Assembly (NCBI RefSeq): GCF_013410405.1
Contig: NZ_JACCFK010000001.1
Coordinates: 1 to 64,000, forward strand
DNA length: 64,000 nt
Source of the DNA: Amycolatopsis endophytica
Lineage (GTDB): Bacteria; Actinomycetota; Actinomycetes; Mycobacteriales; Pseudonocardiaceae
Direction of reading: 5' to 3'
This document shows, piece after piece, positions 17,874 to 26,287 of the stretch (the first letter of the stretch is position 1; every line of letters starts with the position of its first letter). The translations under genes and the position numbers were made by a program. The notes beneath the pieces are model-generated. The model was given only the letters and a program-made list of their open reading frames with translations, was not told the origin of the DNA and searched no databases.

Positions 17874-19015
17874 ATGGCCTGGGTAGAAAAACGTCGAGGC
17901 GGTTTCCGCGTCCGCTATCGACTCGACGACGGGACGATCTTCACCGAGAGTGGCTTCGCCACCCAGGACGAAGCGGAGGACCGCGCAGCCGACGTGGAGT
18001 CCGACCAGCGACGACGCCGGTTCACCGACCCCCGGCTGGCGCAGACCACGATCGACGAGTGGATCCGCGCATGGTCCGACGCCCACCACGCCGCAGACGT
18101 GACGCTAGCGACTTATGACTCGCACATCCGCAACCACATCCTGCCCCGCTGGTCAGGAACGGCCCTCGGCGACATTGCGCGAATCGAGGTGAAAGGGTGG
18201 GTAAACAAGAAACTGCGCCCCAACCTGGCCGACAAAACCGTCCGGGACATTCTCGTGTTGTTCTCGATGATCCTGGGCGAAGCCGTGGACGAGGGACTGA
18301 TCGGTGCGAACCCGTGCCGGAAACTCCGCATCAGCTTCGACGAGCGTCCCGAACGGCCCCATGCCAGCAGTGACGAAGTCGACGCACTCGCGGCCGGATG
18401 AAGCCGGACGAGGGGCTCATGACCATCACCGACGCGTACACCGGCATGCGCTGGGGTGAGCTGGCCGGGCTGCAATGGATCCGCACCTACCTCGACGAAG
18501 ACCCACGCATCGAGATTGACCCCAAGTTCGGCGCTCTGCACGAGGTCCGCGGACGGCTGGAACTCGGACCGCCGAAGACCCCCGCAAGCGTCCGCACCAT
18601 CCACCTGTCGCCGTTCCTGGCCGACCTGCTGAGGGACCACCGGGAACGCAACCCCGACGCACGGTTCGTGTTCACCGGAACCAACGGGGGACTCCACCGC
18701 CGGTCCAACTTCCGTCGACGCGTCTGGCTACCCGCCCTAGCCGGCGACAGGAGCCGTGGCTGGGCGCCACCCAATCAGGGGATGCACTTCCATGACCTAC
18801 GCCACACACATGAGACCTGGTTGATTGAAGACGGCGTCCCGCGAATCCTTCGGCTGGTGCGCCTGGGACACAAGCGCAAGGACACCGACGACCTCTACTC
18901 CCACGTGACTGACGTCATGGTCGAGTCGATGCTGGCTGCACTGCAGCGACGGTGGGAGCTGGACGGCGGATGGACCTGGGACGAACACGCAGGTCAGGGG
19001 GCGGACGCGGCGTGA
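17874..19015 (+). pseudogene. int: ICE tyrosine integrase, split by a one-base frameshift
   Basis: This phage-type integrase would be about 380 residues. The first part (ATG at 17874, 175 residues) has the AP2-like arm-binding start (MAWVEKRRGGFRVRYRLDDG) and the core-binding domain, then hits a TGA at 18399-18401. The second part continues in the next frame from 18398 with AYTGMRWGELAGLQW (first Arg), HDLRHTHETW (His-x-x-Arg), RLGHK and the tyrosine in LYSHVT. Relatives read ...LAARMKPDEG; here one C is missing in the GGCC run at about 18391-18394. All catalytic residues remain, so only this single indel separates it from a working enzyme. Genuine inactivation and sequencing error cannot be told apart from the sequence alone. 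Confidence 0.85.
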
Positions 19016-19025
19016 CCTCTTCGGT
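19012..19025. repeat. 14-bp copy of a tRNA-Val segment across the integrase stop codon
   Basis: GTGACCTCTTCGGT at 19012-19025 is identical to 19156-19169 inside the tRNA-Val gene (anticodon arm and variable loop). The left copy includes the integrase TGA stop (19013-19015). It is a direct repeat 144 bases apart on the side where attP would be expected, so it may be a core-like or vestigial attachment site. Confidence 0.7.
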
Positions 19026-19048
19026 TTCGCGAAAGTGGTCAGCACACC

Positions 19049-19068
19049 CTGCTCCCCATCTGCTCCCC
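19049..19068. repeat. Tandem CTGCTCCCC repeats beside the attachment region
   Basis: CTGCTCCCC occurs at 19049-19057 and 19060-19068, with an 11-base period. The pair lies between integrase and tRNA, about one helical turn apart. This would suit integrase arm-type binding sites; the role is inferred. Confidence 0.55.
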
Positions 19069-19077
19069 GCAAATGCC

Positions 19078-19112
19078 GACGGCCCGCCGACGATGGTCGT
19101 CGACAGGCCGTC
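19078..19112. terminator. Bidirectional hairpin between integrase and tRNA-Val
   Basis: GACGGCC (19078-19084) pairs with GGCCGTC (19106-19112), with an inner stem CGACGA/TCGTCG around a TGG loop. It sits between the plus-strand integrase and the minus-strand tRNA, and could end transcripts from both. Confidence 0.6.
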
Positions 19113-19132
19113 TGAACAGCTAAAATAGCGAG

Positions 19133-19204
19133 TGGGCGATACTGGGATCGAACCAGTGACCTCTTCGGTGTGAACGAAGCGCTCTCCCCCTGAGCTAATC
19201 GCCC
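19133..19204 (-). tRNA. tRNA-Val (anticodon CAC)
   Basis: Read on the minus strand the gene starts GGGCGATTAGCTCAG at 19204 and ends ATCGCCC plus discriminator A at 19133. The acceptor stem GGGCGAT/ATCGCCC is perfect. The anticodon arm is CTTCG-TTCACAC-CGAAG, giving anticodon CAC (valine), and the T arm contains GGTTCGATCC. CCA is not encoded. The 3' end points toward the integrase gene, so this is the insertion target of the ICE; the copy must remain complete after insertion to be functional, and it is. Confidence 0.95.
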
Positions 19205-19234
19205 GGTGTCCGCCCATGTTAGCGGACCCCATGG

Positions 19235-20287
19235 CTACCCCAGCCGCCGGGTCAGGCGTTCCTGTGCCGCCCTCGCCTCCCGCGCCAGGCGCGCCACGAT
19301 CTCGGACGCCGGGCCCTCCGGCGCGATCGAGTAGGTCTGCCCGCCCCAGAGGTTGACCCCCTCCGGGTCGCCGGCCCGGTGCGCGGCGGCGCGCACCGGC
19401 TTCGTCAGGTGGTGTACCTGCGGGTAGGCCGAGGGCGCGTAGGGCGAGTGCTCGGTCAGGAACCGGTTCACCAGCGCGCGCGCCGGGCGGCCGCTGAAAG
19501 CGCGCGTGACGGCGGTGACGCGTCCACCCTCGGCCAGCGCCGTGCGGTGCGCGGGCTGGGTGCCGGCTTCGTCCGCGCGCAGGAACGCCGTGCCCAGCTG
19601 GGCCGCGTCGGCACCGGCGGCCAACACCGCCGCGACGTCGGCGCCGTGCACGAGACCGCCCGCGGCGATCAGCGGCAGGTCCACCGCGGACCCGATCAGT
19701 CGCACCAACGCCAGCAGGCCGTAGACCTCTCCCCCGGCTGGATGCGCCGGATCGTCGGCGAACAACCCGCGGTGCCCACCGGCTTCGGAACCCTGTACGC
19801 ACAGGGCATCCGCCCCGACCTCGGCCGCCTGCACCGCTTCTTCGGGCGTCGTCACCGTCACGATCACCTTCGACCCGGCCTCGTGCAGCCGCCGGACGTC
19901 CGACGCGGACGGCAGGCCGAAGGTGAACGACACGAACGGGATCCCCTGCTCCACCACGAGGTCGACCTTCGCCGGGTAGGCGTCGTCCTCCCAGCGCGGG
20001 TCGCCCGGCTGGACCTCGTAGTGCCGGGCCTCCTCCTCGATCCGCCGCACGTACGGCGAAAGGTCCACACCGGACTCCGGCCCCGGCACGAACAGGTTCA
20101 CCCCGAACGGCCGGTCCATCAGCTCCCGCGTCCGCGCGATCAGCTTCGCGAGCGCGTCGGCGGTCAGGTACCCGGCGGCGAGGAATCCCGATCCTCCGGC
20201 CCCGGCGACGGCGGCGACGAGTTCCGGCGTCGTCGGCCCACCGGCCATCGGCGCCACGAGGACGGGGACAGGCAGCTCTTCGAACAT
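19235..20287 (-). CDS. Nitronate monooxygenase (2-nitropropane dioxygenase family)
   Basis: This 350-residue FMN-dependent TIM-barrel protein starts MFEELPVPVLVAPMAGGPTT, the usual start of the class, and has GGSGFLAAGY near residue 33. VIVTVTTPEEAVQAAEVGADALCVQGSEAGGHRG around 140-173 contains the catalytic His-bearing GSEAGGH box. AAGGLVHGADVAAVLAAGADAAQLGTAFLRADEAG is the phosphate-binding end. It oxidises alkyl nitronates with O2; some members serve in lipid or nitro-compound detoxification. It lies 9 bases downstream of the TetR gene on the same strand, so the two are probably cotranscribed. Confidence 0.92.
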   Translation of the reverse strand: MFEELPVPVLVAPMAGGPTTPELVAAVAGAGGSGFLAAGYLTADALAKLIARTRELMDRPFGVNLFVPGPESGVDLSPYVRRIEEEARHYEVQPGDPRWEDDAYPAKVDLVVEQGIPFVSFTFGLPSASDVRRLHEAGSKVIVTVTTPEEAVQAAEVGADALCVQGSEAGGHRGLFADDPAHPAGGEVYGLLALVRLIGSAVDLPLIAAGGLVHGADVAAVLAAGADAAQLGTAFLRADEAGTQPAHRTALAEGGRVTAVTRAFSGRPARALVNRFLTEHSPYAPSAYPQVHHLTKPVRAAAHRAGDPEGVNLWGGQTYSIAPEGPASEIVARLAREARAAQERLTRRLG

Positions 20288-20296
20288 GCCCCCACC

Positions 20297-21043
20297 CTAG
20301 GGTTTCCGGTCGCGCGCGTACGCCTCGAGACCGTCCAGCAGCCGCTCCACACCGAACTCCAGGTCCGGCAGGATCCCGGCGTCCTCCGCGTCCGGATCGA
20401 ACGTGCCCTCGGCGACCGTGGCGGCCAGCATCGGGAACCGCTCCGGATCCAGGAACCGCCGCATCGCATCGGCGAAGTCCGCATCCGCTTCGAGCCCGGT
20501 GATGCCGGCCTCGCGCTGCGCCTCCGCCATGTCCAGCGAGATCCGCGCGAGCTCGCGCACCGCGCCGTCCAGGAAGGTCATCGCCCAGATCATCTCGGCA
20601 CCGGTCAGGCCGAGCCCCGAGATCGCCCGCATCCCCGCCTCCATCCAGGCCAGCTGCCGGGGCCCGGAGGGCGGGCCGCTGATCCGGACCCGCAACATCC
20701 ACGGGTGCCGCAGGTGGAACTGCCACACCGCGCGCACCCACGCCGCGACCTCGGCGCGCCAGTCCTCGCCCGCGGGCTCCGGCGGCGCTTCCTCGGCCCC
20801 GTAGTCGACCATCAGCTCGATCAGCTGATCCTTGCCCGACACGTACCGGTACAGCGACATCGTGGTCTTGCCCACGGCCGCCGCCACCCGCTGCATGGAC
20901 ACCGCGCCGATGCCCTCGGCGTCGGCGAGGTCGATCGCCGCGCGGACGATCTTGTCCACGCTCAGCGCGGGCTTCGGCCCGCGGGTGGGCCGCTCGCCGC
21001 CACCCCACAGCAGTTCGAGGGTCCGCGTGCGTTCCGCCGTCAT
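20297..21043 (-). CDS. TetR-family repressor, probably of the divergent DrrAB exporter
   Basis: This 248-residue regulator uses the ATG at 21043, preceded by GAAAGGA; two upstream in-frame ATGs lack a good ribosome-binding site. The helix-turn-helix is at about residues 28-70 (ALSVDKIVRAAIDLADAEGI, then AVGKTTMSLYRYVSGKDQL). The ligand domain has the tetracycline-repressor C-terminal (TetR_C) look. It is divergent from the ABC exporter operon across a region with strong dyads (21078-21117), so it most likely represses both itself and the exporter and is released by an exported compound. Confidence 0.9.
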   Translation of the reverse strand: MTAERTRTLELLWGGGERPTRGPKPALSVDKIVRAAIDLADAEGIGAVSMQRVAAAVGKTTMSLYRYVSGKDQLIELMVDYGAEEAPPEPAGEDWRAEVAAWVRAVWQFHLRHPWMLRVRISGPPSGPRQLAWMEAGMRAISGLGLTGAEMIWAMTFLDGAVRELARISLDMAEAQREAGITGLEADADFADAMRRFLDPERFPMLAATVAEGTFDPDAEDAGILPDLEFGVERLLDGLEAYARDRKP

Positions 21044-21077
21044 CGCCGTCCTTTCGTCCTTGACGGCCATCCTAGAA

Positions 21078-21117
21078 CTGTGTATCACTTACACAAAATA
21101 GTCTACGAGATACACAG
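21078..21117. promoter_or_regulatory. TetR operator in the divergent promoter
   Basis: GTGTATCACTTACAC (21080-21094) is a perfect 5-5-5 palindrome. It is contained in a wider dyad CTGTGTATC (21078-21086) / GATACACAG (21109-21117). The AT-rich stretch between the arms would suit the -10 regions of both promoters. This is the expected place for the neighbouring TetR repressor to bind. Confidence 0.8.
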
Positions 21118-21133
21118 TCGCAGGGAGAGTGTG

Positions 21134-22057
21134 ATGATCGAGGTCAGCGGCCTGTGCAAGGCATTCGGGGACAGAGAGGTGCTCGGCGGTGTCGACCTCA
21201 CCGTCGAGCGGGGCAGCGTCGTCGCACTGCTGGGACCGAACGGCGCGGGCAAGAGCACGACCGTCAAGATCCTCACCACACTGCTCGCCCCGGACAGCGG
21301 CACCGCGCGGGTCGGCGGGTTCGACGTGGTGCGGCAGGCACGGGAGGTGCGGCGGATCATCGGCGTGACCGGACAGCAGACCGCGGTCGACCGCATCCTG
21401 ACCGGTCACGAGAACCTGGTCATGATGGGCCGCCTGTTCCGCCTGGGCACCGCGGCCGCGCGCCGCCGTGCCGACGAGCTGCTCGACCGGTTCGACCTGA
21501 CCGAAGCGGGCGGACGACCGGTGAAGACCTACTCCGGCGGTATGGAACGGCGCCTCGACCTGGCGATCAGCCTGATCACCGCACCGCCGGTGCTCTTCCT
21601 CGACGAACCCACCACCGGGCTGGACCCGCGCAGCCGCGCCGGGGTGTGGGACACCGTGCGCGACCTGCTGGCCGGCGGGGTCACCGTCCTGCTCACCACG
21701 CAGTACCTGGAAGAGGCGGACGAACTCGCCGACCGGGTCGCCCTGATCGACAACGGGCGGGTCGTGGCCGAAGGCACGCCGGAGTCGCTCAAACAGCGCG
21801 TCGGCAGCGAGCGCCTCGACCTCACCTTCGCCACCGCCGGGGCATTCGAGCTGGCCCGTCTCGTGCTCGGCCCGGCCCATTTCGGTGAGGGCCACACGTT
21901 GAGCGTTCCGGTCGACGGCGCGCACGACGTCCGCGAGATCCTGAACCGGCTGGAGCAGGCCGGCGCGCAGGTCGCCGACCTCGCCCTGACCCGCCCGACC
22001 CTCGACGACGTGTTCCTGTCCCTGACCGGCGAGCCCGCGATCGGAGCCACCCGATGA
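21134..22057 (+). CDS. ABC exporter ATPase (DrrA type)
   Basis: This 307-residue ATP-binding subunit has an ATG at 21134 after GGGAGAG. Walker A is GPNGAGKST (residues 34-42), the Q-loop is in TGQQ, the signature is YSGGMERR, Walker B is VLFLDEPTTGLD, and the C-terminal DrrA-like extension ends ...PTLDDVFLSLTG. The DrrA family energises export of daunorubicin-like drugs or lipids. The stop overlaps the permease start (ATGA). Control by the divergent TetR protein is likely. Confidence 0.93.
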   Translation: MIEVSGLCKAFGDREVLGGVDLTVERGSVVALLGPNGAGKSTTVKILTTLLAPDSGTARVGGFDVVRQAREVRRIIGVTGQQTAVDRILTGHENLVMMGRLFRLGTAAARRRADELLDRFDLTEAGGRPVKTYSGGMERRLDLAISLITAPPVLFLDEPTTGLDPRSRAGVWDTVRDLLAGGVTVLLTTQYLEEADELADRVALIDNGRVVAEGTPESLKQRVGSERLDLTFATAGAFELARLVLGPAHFGEGHTLSVPVDGAHDVREILNRLEQAGAQVADLALTRPTLDDVFLSLTGEPAIGATR

Positions 22058-22824
22058 GCACCCTGCAGTGGACGGCGCACAACTCGTCCGTCCTCACCGG
22101 ACGGTCCATCCGGCACATCCTGCGCAACCCGGACCAGGCGATGACGGCGATCTTCCTGCCGGTCGCCCTGATGCTGTTGTTCCGCTACGTGTTCGGCGGC
22201 GCGATCGACACCGGCGGCACCGCCTACATCGACTACGTGATCGCCGGGATCATCGCGATCAGCGTGACGTTCAACTCGACCGCCACGACCGTCGGCGTCA
22301 CCGACGACCTCACCCGCGGTGTCGTGGAGCGGTTCCGCTCGATGCCGGTGTCTTCCACCGCCGTCCTCACCGGGCACGTCGTCGGCTCCGTCGTCCGCAA
22401 CGCGCTCTCGCTCGCCGTGATGATCGGCGTCGGACTGCTGATCGGCTTCTCGCCCGGCGCCGGCCTGGGCGGCTGGCTGGCGGCGCTGGGGATCCTGCTG
22501 CTGTTCACGCTGGCGATCTCGTGGGTCGCGGCGATTCTCGGACTCCTCGCGCGCAGTGTCGAAGGGGCGGGCGGGCTCGGCATGGTGCTGGTGTTCGTGC
22601 CCTACCTCAGCAGTGCGTTCGTGCCGCCCAGCACGATGCCCGCCGGTTTGCGTGCCGTCGTGGAATACCAGCCGGTGACACCGGTCGTCGACAGTGTCCG
22701 CGCGCTCCTGCTGGACGGGCCCGTGGGCAACGCGGCCTGGCTCGCGGTGCTGTGGTGGGGCGCGATCCTCGTGGTCGCGGTCCCGGTCGCCGGAGCACTG
22801 TTCCGCCGTCGCGCGCGGGTCTAA
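22054..22824 (+). CDS. ABC-2 type permease (DrrB type)
   Basis: This 256-residue membrane protein has six predicted helices and the ABC-2 pattern. There is an N-terminal cytoplasmic helix, helix 1 at AIFLPVALMLLFRYVFGGAI, the conserved loop TDDLTRGVVERFRSMPVS, and a C-terminal GLRAVVEYQPVTPVVDSVRALL just before the last helix. It is the membrane partner of the ATPase encoded upstream, with which it is translationally coupled. The exported compound is not known. Confidence 0.92.
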   Translation: MSTLQWTAHNSSVLTGRSIRHILRNPDQAMTAIFLPVALMLLFRYVFGGAIDTGGTAYIDYVIAGIIAISVTFNSTATTVGVTDDLTRGVVERFRSMPVSSTAVLTGHVVGSVVRNALSLAVMIGVGLLIGFSPGAGLGGWLAALGILLLFTLAISWVAAILGLLARSVEGAGGLGMVLVFVPYLSSAFVPPSTMPAGLRAVVEYQPVTPVVDSVRALLLDGPVGNAAWLAVLWWGAILVVAVPVAGALFRRRARV

Positions 22825-22833
22825 CTTGGCGGT

Positions 22834-23280
22834 ATGACGACGAAACTCGACGCCGTCCGCGCGCTCGCCGCCGGGGAAACCGGCTTGGCGACGGTGGCGA
22901 TCGCGCGGACGGACGGCACGGTGCAAGCCTCGGTGGTCAACGCGGGCCTGCTCGACGACCCGGTGTCCGGCAGGCCCTCGGTCGCGTTCGTGGCGGTCGG
23001 CGGGGCGCGCAAGCTCGGCCTGCTGCGCGAGCGCGGCAATGCGACGGTCGTGTTCCGGCGCGGCTGGAACTGGGCGGCGATACAGGGCCCGGCCCGCCTG
23101 ATCGGACCCGACGACCCCGATCCGGGCTTCGACCCGGCCGGGCTGCCCGGGTTGCTGCGTGACATTTTCACCGCGGCGGGTGGCACCCACGACGACTGGG
23201 ACACCTACGACCGCGTGATGGCCGAGGAACGGCGATGCGCGGTGTTCGTCGAGGCGAGCCGGATCTCCGGACCTGCATGA
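22834..23280 (+). CDS. PPOX-class (F420- or flavin-dependent) split-barrel protein
   Basis: This 148-residue protein belongs to the pyridoxamine-phosphate-oxidase-like split-barrel family. It has an N-terminal helix, the strand TVAIARTDGTVQASVVN, the segment VAFVAVGGARKLGLLRERGNATVVF, and a C-terminal ERRCAVFVEASRISG. Actinobacterial members mostly use F420 or haem/flavin cofactors and reduce small substrates; the exact cofactor cannot be read here. It follows the exporter permease by 9 bases on the same strand and may be cotranscribed. Confidence 0.82.
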   Translation: MTTKLDAVRALAAGETGLATVAIARTDGTVQASVVNAGLLDDPVSGRPSVAFVAVGGARKLGLLRERGNATVVFRRGWNWAAIQGPARLIGPDDPDPGFDPAGLPGLLRDIFTAAGGTHDDWDTYDRVMAEERRCAVFVEASRISGPA

Positions 23281-23457
23281 TCGACATTGTGTCCCCGGCG
23301 TGGCCGCGTTGTTAACGGAGACTCACCCACCGGCGCGACATCCGGTTGCCATGTCGTCAAGTGCCCGTTAAGCACCTTGTTGCGCCGATCGGCCTAGTCC
23401 ACGCTGCTGCTCATGCGAACGCGCTTCGCATTTCTGCCGACGAGCCGAAGGGACACC

Positions 23458-23685
23458 ATGAGCGAGAACCAGGCTGTGACCGCCCCGAAGACCGAGAGCA
23501 AGACCCGCCGCTGGACGCAACGCGGCATCGCACTGGGGCTGCTCACCGCGCCGATGCTGGCGCTGGTCGGCGGCCAGGCCTCCGCGGCCGAACTGACCCC
23601 GATCGCCGAGTACCTGGACGCGACCGTCGCCGGCGTGTCGTCGTCTCTCGTCGAGGCACTCGCTGTGCTGCTGGGCGTTTCCTGA
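23458..23685 (+). CDS. Small secreted hypothetical protein
   Basis: This 75-residue protein has an ATG at 23458 behind GAAGGGA; an upstream in-frame ATG at 23413 is less well placed. Residues 1-21 are polar and basic (KTRRWTQR). A hydrophobic segment GIALGLLTAPMLALVGG is followed by ASA-AE, a good signal-peptidase I site near residue 43. The mature part would be only about 32 residues (ELTPIAEYLDATVAGVSSSL and onward) and is amphipathic. I recognise no family. It has its own 170-base upstream region and a strong terminator behind it. Confidence 0.65.
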   Translation: MSENQAVTAPKTESKTRRWTQRGIALGLLTAPMLALVGGQASAAELTPIAEYLDATVAGVSSSLVEALAVLLGVS

Positions 23686-23698
23686 CCCGGAAACCACG

Positions 23699-23734
23699 AA
23701 GGCCCGCGATCCCGGCTCCGGGATCGCGGGCCTT
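23699..23734. terminator. Strong bidirectional terminator
   Basis: A perfect 17-base stem (23699-23715 with 23718-23734) begins AAGGCCCGCGATCCCGG and has a minimal loop. It lies between the convergent secreted-peptide gene and lepA. The A/T ends give a short U-tract in both directions. Confidence 0.9.
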
Positions 23735-23737
23735 CCG

Positions 23738-25588
23738 CTACTTCTTCTTGCCCTTGTCACCGGAGGGCTCGTCGGTGGACAGCGCCGCGACGAAGGCCTC
23801 CTGCGGAACCTCGACCCGGCCGATGTTCTTCATCCGCTTCTTGCCCTCCTTCTGCTTCTCCAGCAGCTTGCGCTTCCGCGAGATGTCACCGCCGTAGCAC
23901 TTGGACAACACGTCCTTGCGCATCGCGCGGATCGTCTCGCGCGCGATGATCCGCGAACCGACCGCAGCCTGGATCGGCACCTCGAACTGCTGGCGCGGGA
24001 TCAGCTCCCGCAGCCGGTTCGCCATCCGGTTGCCGTAGGCGTAGGCGGCGTCCTTGTGCACGATCGCGGAGAACGCGTCGACCGGCTCGCCCTGCAGCAG
24101 GATGTCGACCTTCACCAGGTCCGACACCTGGGTGCCCGCCTCCTCGTAGTCGAGCGAGGCGTAGCCGCGGGTGCGGGACTTCAGCGAGTCGAAGAAGTCG
24201 AAGATGATCTCGGCCAGCGGCAGGTGGTAACGCAGCTCGACGCGTTCCTCGGACAGGTAGTCCATGCCGAGCAGGGTGCCGCGCTTGCCCTGGCACAGCT
24301 CCATGATCGCGCCGATGAACTCGGACGGGGCGATCACGGTGACCTTCGACAGCGGCTCGTGCACCTCGGCGATCTTCACGTTGCCCGGCCAGTCGGACGG
24401 GTTGGTGACCATCACCTCGACACCGTCGTCCTGGACGACGCGGTACTCCACGTTCGGGGCCGTCGCGATCAGGTCGAGGCCGAACTCGCGCTCCAGCCGG
24501 TCGCGGGTGATCTCCAGGTGCAGCAGGCCGAGGAACCCGCAGCGGAACCCGAAGCCCAGCGCGACCGAGGTCTCCGGCTCGAAGGTCAACGCGGCGTCGT
24601 TGAGCTGCAGCTTCTCCAGCGCCTCGCGCAGCTCCGGGTAGTCCGAGCCGTCCACCGGGTAGAGCCCGGAGAACACCATCGGCTTCGGATCGCGGTAACC
24701 GGCCAGCGGTTCGGCGGCGCCCTTGCGTTCGGAGGTGACGGTGTCACCGACCCTCGACTGGCGGACGTCCTTCACACCGGTGATCAGGTACCCCACCTCG
24801 CCGACCCCGAGGCCGGCGCTGGGTTTCGGCTCGGGAGAGATGATGCCGACCTCGAGCAGCTCGTGCGTGGCACCGGTGGACATCATGCGGATCCGCTCAC
24901 GCGGGGTGATCTTGCCGTCCACCACGCGGATGTAGGTGACGACGCCGCGGTAGGTGTCGTACACCGAGTCGAAGATCATGGCGCGGGCCGGGCCGTCGGC
25001 GTCCCCGACGGGCGACGGCACCTGGCGGACGACCTCGTCGAGCAGATCGGTCACACCCATCCCGGTCTTCGCCGAGACGCGCAGCACCTCGGACGGGTCG
25101 CAGCCGATGATGTGCGACAGCTCGGCGGCGTACTTGTCCGGATCGGCGGCGGGCAGGTCGATCTTGTTCAGGACCGGGATGATGTGCAGGTCCTTCTCCA
25201 GCGCCAGGTACAGGTTGGCCAGGGTCTGGGCCTCGATGCCCTGGGCGGCGTCGACCAGCAGGATCGCGCCCTCGCACGCTTCCAGCGCACGGGAGACCTC
25301 GTAGGTGAAGTCGACGTGGCCGGGGGTGTCGATGAGGTGCAGGACGTGGTCGCGGCCGTCGACCTGCCACGGCAACCGCACGTTCTGGGCCTTGATCGTG
25401 ATGCCGCGTTCGCGCTCGATGTCCATCCGGTCGAGGTACTGGGCGCGCATGGCCCGCGCCTCGACCACGCCGGTGAGCTGCAGCATCCGGTCGGCCAGGG
25501 TGGACTTGCCGTGGTCGATGTGCGCGATGATGCAGAAGTTCCGGATCTGCTCCGGCGGCGTGAAGGTCTGGTCGGCGAACGTGCTCAC
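23738..25588 (-). CDS. lepA: Elongation factor 4 (LepA), ribosomal back-translocase GTPase
   Basis: This 616-residue translational GTPase starts at an ATG at 25588. The P-loop is AHIDHGKST (residues 22-30), switch I is [11 protein letters not shown], then DTPGHVDF and the NKIDLP box. The LepA-specific C-terminal domain has [21 protein letters not shown]. The full length fits the family. LepA binds stalled ribosomes and helps initiation or back-translocation. It is Rv2404c in the syntenic M. tuberculosis block. Confidence 0.98.
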   Translation of the reverse strand: MSTFADQTFTPPEQIRNFCIIAHIDHGKSTLADRMLQLTGVVEARAMRAQYLDRMDIERERGITIKAQNVRLPWQVDGRDHVLHLIDTPGHVDFTYEVSRALEACEGAILLVDAAQGIEAQTLANLYLALEKDLHIIPVLNKIDLPAADPDKYAAELSHIIGCDPSEVLRVSAKTGMGVTDLLDEVVRQVPSPVGDADGPARAMIFDSVYDTYRGVVTYIRVVDGKITPRERIRMMSTGATHELLEVGIISPEPKPSAGLGVGEVGYLITGVKDVRQSRVGDTVTSERKGAAEPLAGYRDPKPMVFSGLYPVDGSDYPELREALEKLQLNDAALTFEPETSVALGFGFRCGFLGLLHLEITRDRLEREFGLDLIATAPNVEYRVVQDDGVEVMVTNPSDWPGNVKIAEVHEPLSKVTVIAPSEFIGAIMELCQGKRGTLLGMDYLSEERVELRYHLPLAEIIFDFFDSLKSRTRGYASLDYEEAGTQVSDLVKVDILLQGEPVDAFSAIVHKDAAYAYGNRMANRLRELIPRQQFEVPIQAAVGSRIIARETIRAMRKDVLSKCYGGDISRKRKLLEKQKEGKKRMKNIGRVEVPQEAFVAALSTDEPSGDKGKKK

Positions 25589-25690
25589 TCGGGTCCTCGG
25601 CTCGTCGTGGGGTACGACTCCATGTTCCCATGCCCGATTTCCGGGTCATCCCCGATGCCGGTGAGCAGGGCCGAGTGCTGACCTGGAGGT

Positions 25691-26287
25691 ATGAGCACAA
25701 CGATCGGACAGATCTTCGACCGGGCCTTCGGTCACCCCCGCGGCCTGCTGGGACGCATCGGGGGCGCGGTGATGGCCCAGAGCAACGGCGCGACGGAACG
25801 GCATGTGGTGAACGTGGCGAGGCTCACCCCGGACGAGACGGTGCTGGTCCTCGGACCCGGTCCGGGGGTGGGCCTGCGGCTCGCCGGGCAGCGGGCGACG
25901 CTGGCGGTGGGGGTGGACCCGTCACCGGAGATGCTGGCACTGGCGCAGACCCGGTGCGCCGAGGAGATTTCGGCCGGGCGGGTGCGGTTGACGCGCGGGA
26001 CGGCGGAACGGACGAACCTGGACCCGGCCTCCGTGGACATCGCGCTGAGCGTCAACAACGTCCAACTGTGGGACGACCGCGCCGCGGGTTTCGCCGAACT
26101 GCTGCGGGTCCTGCGCCCGGGCGGCCGCCTGGTGCTCTCCGCCCACGAGAAATGGCTCCCCGTGCCGCGGCACGTACTGGCGGACGAACTGACGGACGCG
26201 GGCTTCACGGACCTCCAGACGTGGGTGTGGCAGCCCCCCGGTGTGACGGCGCCGCTGGCCGCGCAACTGCGCGCCCACCGCCCCTGA
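25691..26287 (+). CDS. Class I SAM-dependent methyltransferase
   Basis: This 198-residue methyltransferase has motif I VLVLGPGPGVGLRLA (residues about 51-65), acidic motif II VGVDPSPEM, a central strand SVDIALSVNNVQLW and the post-motif LRPGGRLVLSAHE. The fold is that of ubiE-like small-molecule methyltransferases. The substrate is unknown. It is divergent from lepA with a 100-base gap and stands alone. Confidence 0.87.
   Translation: MSTTIGQIFDRAFGHPRGLLGRIGGAVMAQSNGATERHVVNVARLTPDETVLVLGPGPGVGLRLAGQRATLAVGVDPSPEMLALAQTRCAEEISAGRVRLTRGTAERTNLDPASVDIALSVNNVQLWDDRAAGFAELLRVLRPGGRLVLSAHEKWLPVPRHVLADELTDAGFTDLQTWVWQPPGVTAPLAAQLRAHRP

Larger units (their letters stand above)
1..19169. mobile_element. 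Integrase-proximal end of a T4SS-type ICE inserted in tRNA-Val
   Basis: The stretch from the left edge to the tRNA-Val gene carries a complete right half of an integrative and conjugative element. From left to right it holds cell-wall hydrolase, replication-relaxation protein, VirD4-like coupling protein, VirB4-like ATPase, PrgI/VirB3-like protein, VirB6/TrbL-like protein, pilin-like protein, sigma-like regulator, cargo genes, excisionase and tyrosine integrase. The integrase abuts the 3' end of the tRNA gene, the usual layout for tRNA-targeting integrases. The VirB4/VirB6-type genes suggest single-strand transfer through a type IV secretion system rather than the FtsK-like TraB system of classical actinomycete ICEs. 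The relaxase and the other attachment site must lie left of the window. The right boundary is given as the tRNA anticodon-arm region and is approximate. Confidence 0.85.

Noticed and set aside
19379..21133. N-terminal extension of the DrrA-type ATPase by nearly 600 residues
   Set aside because: The upstream part lies opposite the nitronate monooxygenase and TetR genes and has no coding character; the ATG at 21134 has a proper ribosome-binding site.
24056..25681. Long plus-strand open frame opposite lepA
   Set aside because: It is composed of His/Val/Gln/Asp-rich low-complexity sequence that follows from the GC bias of lepA on the other strand; no domain and no promoter are seen.
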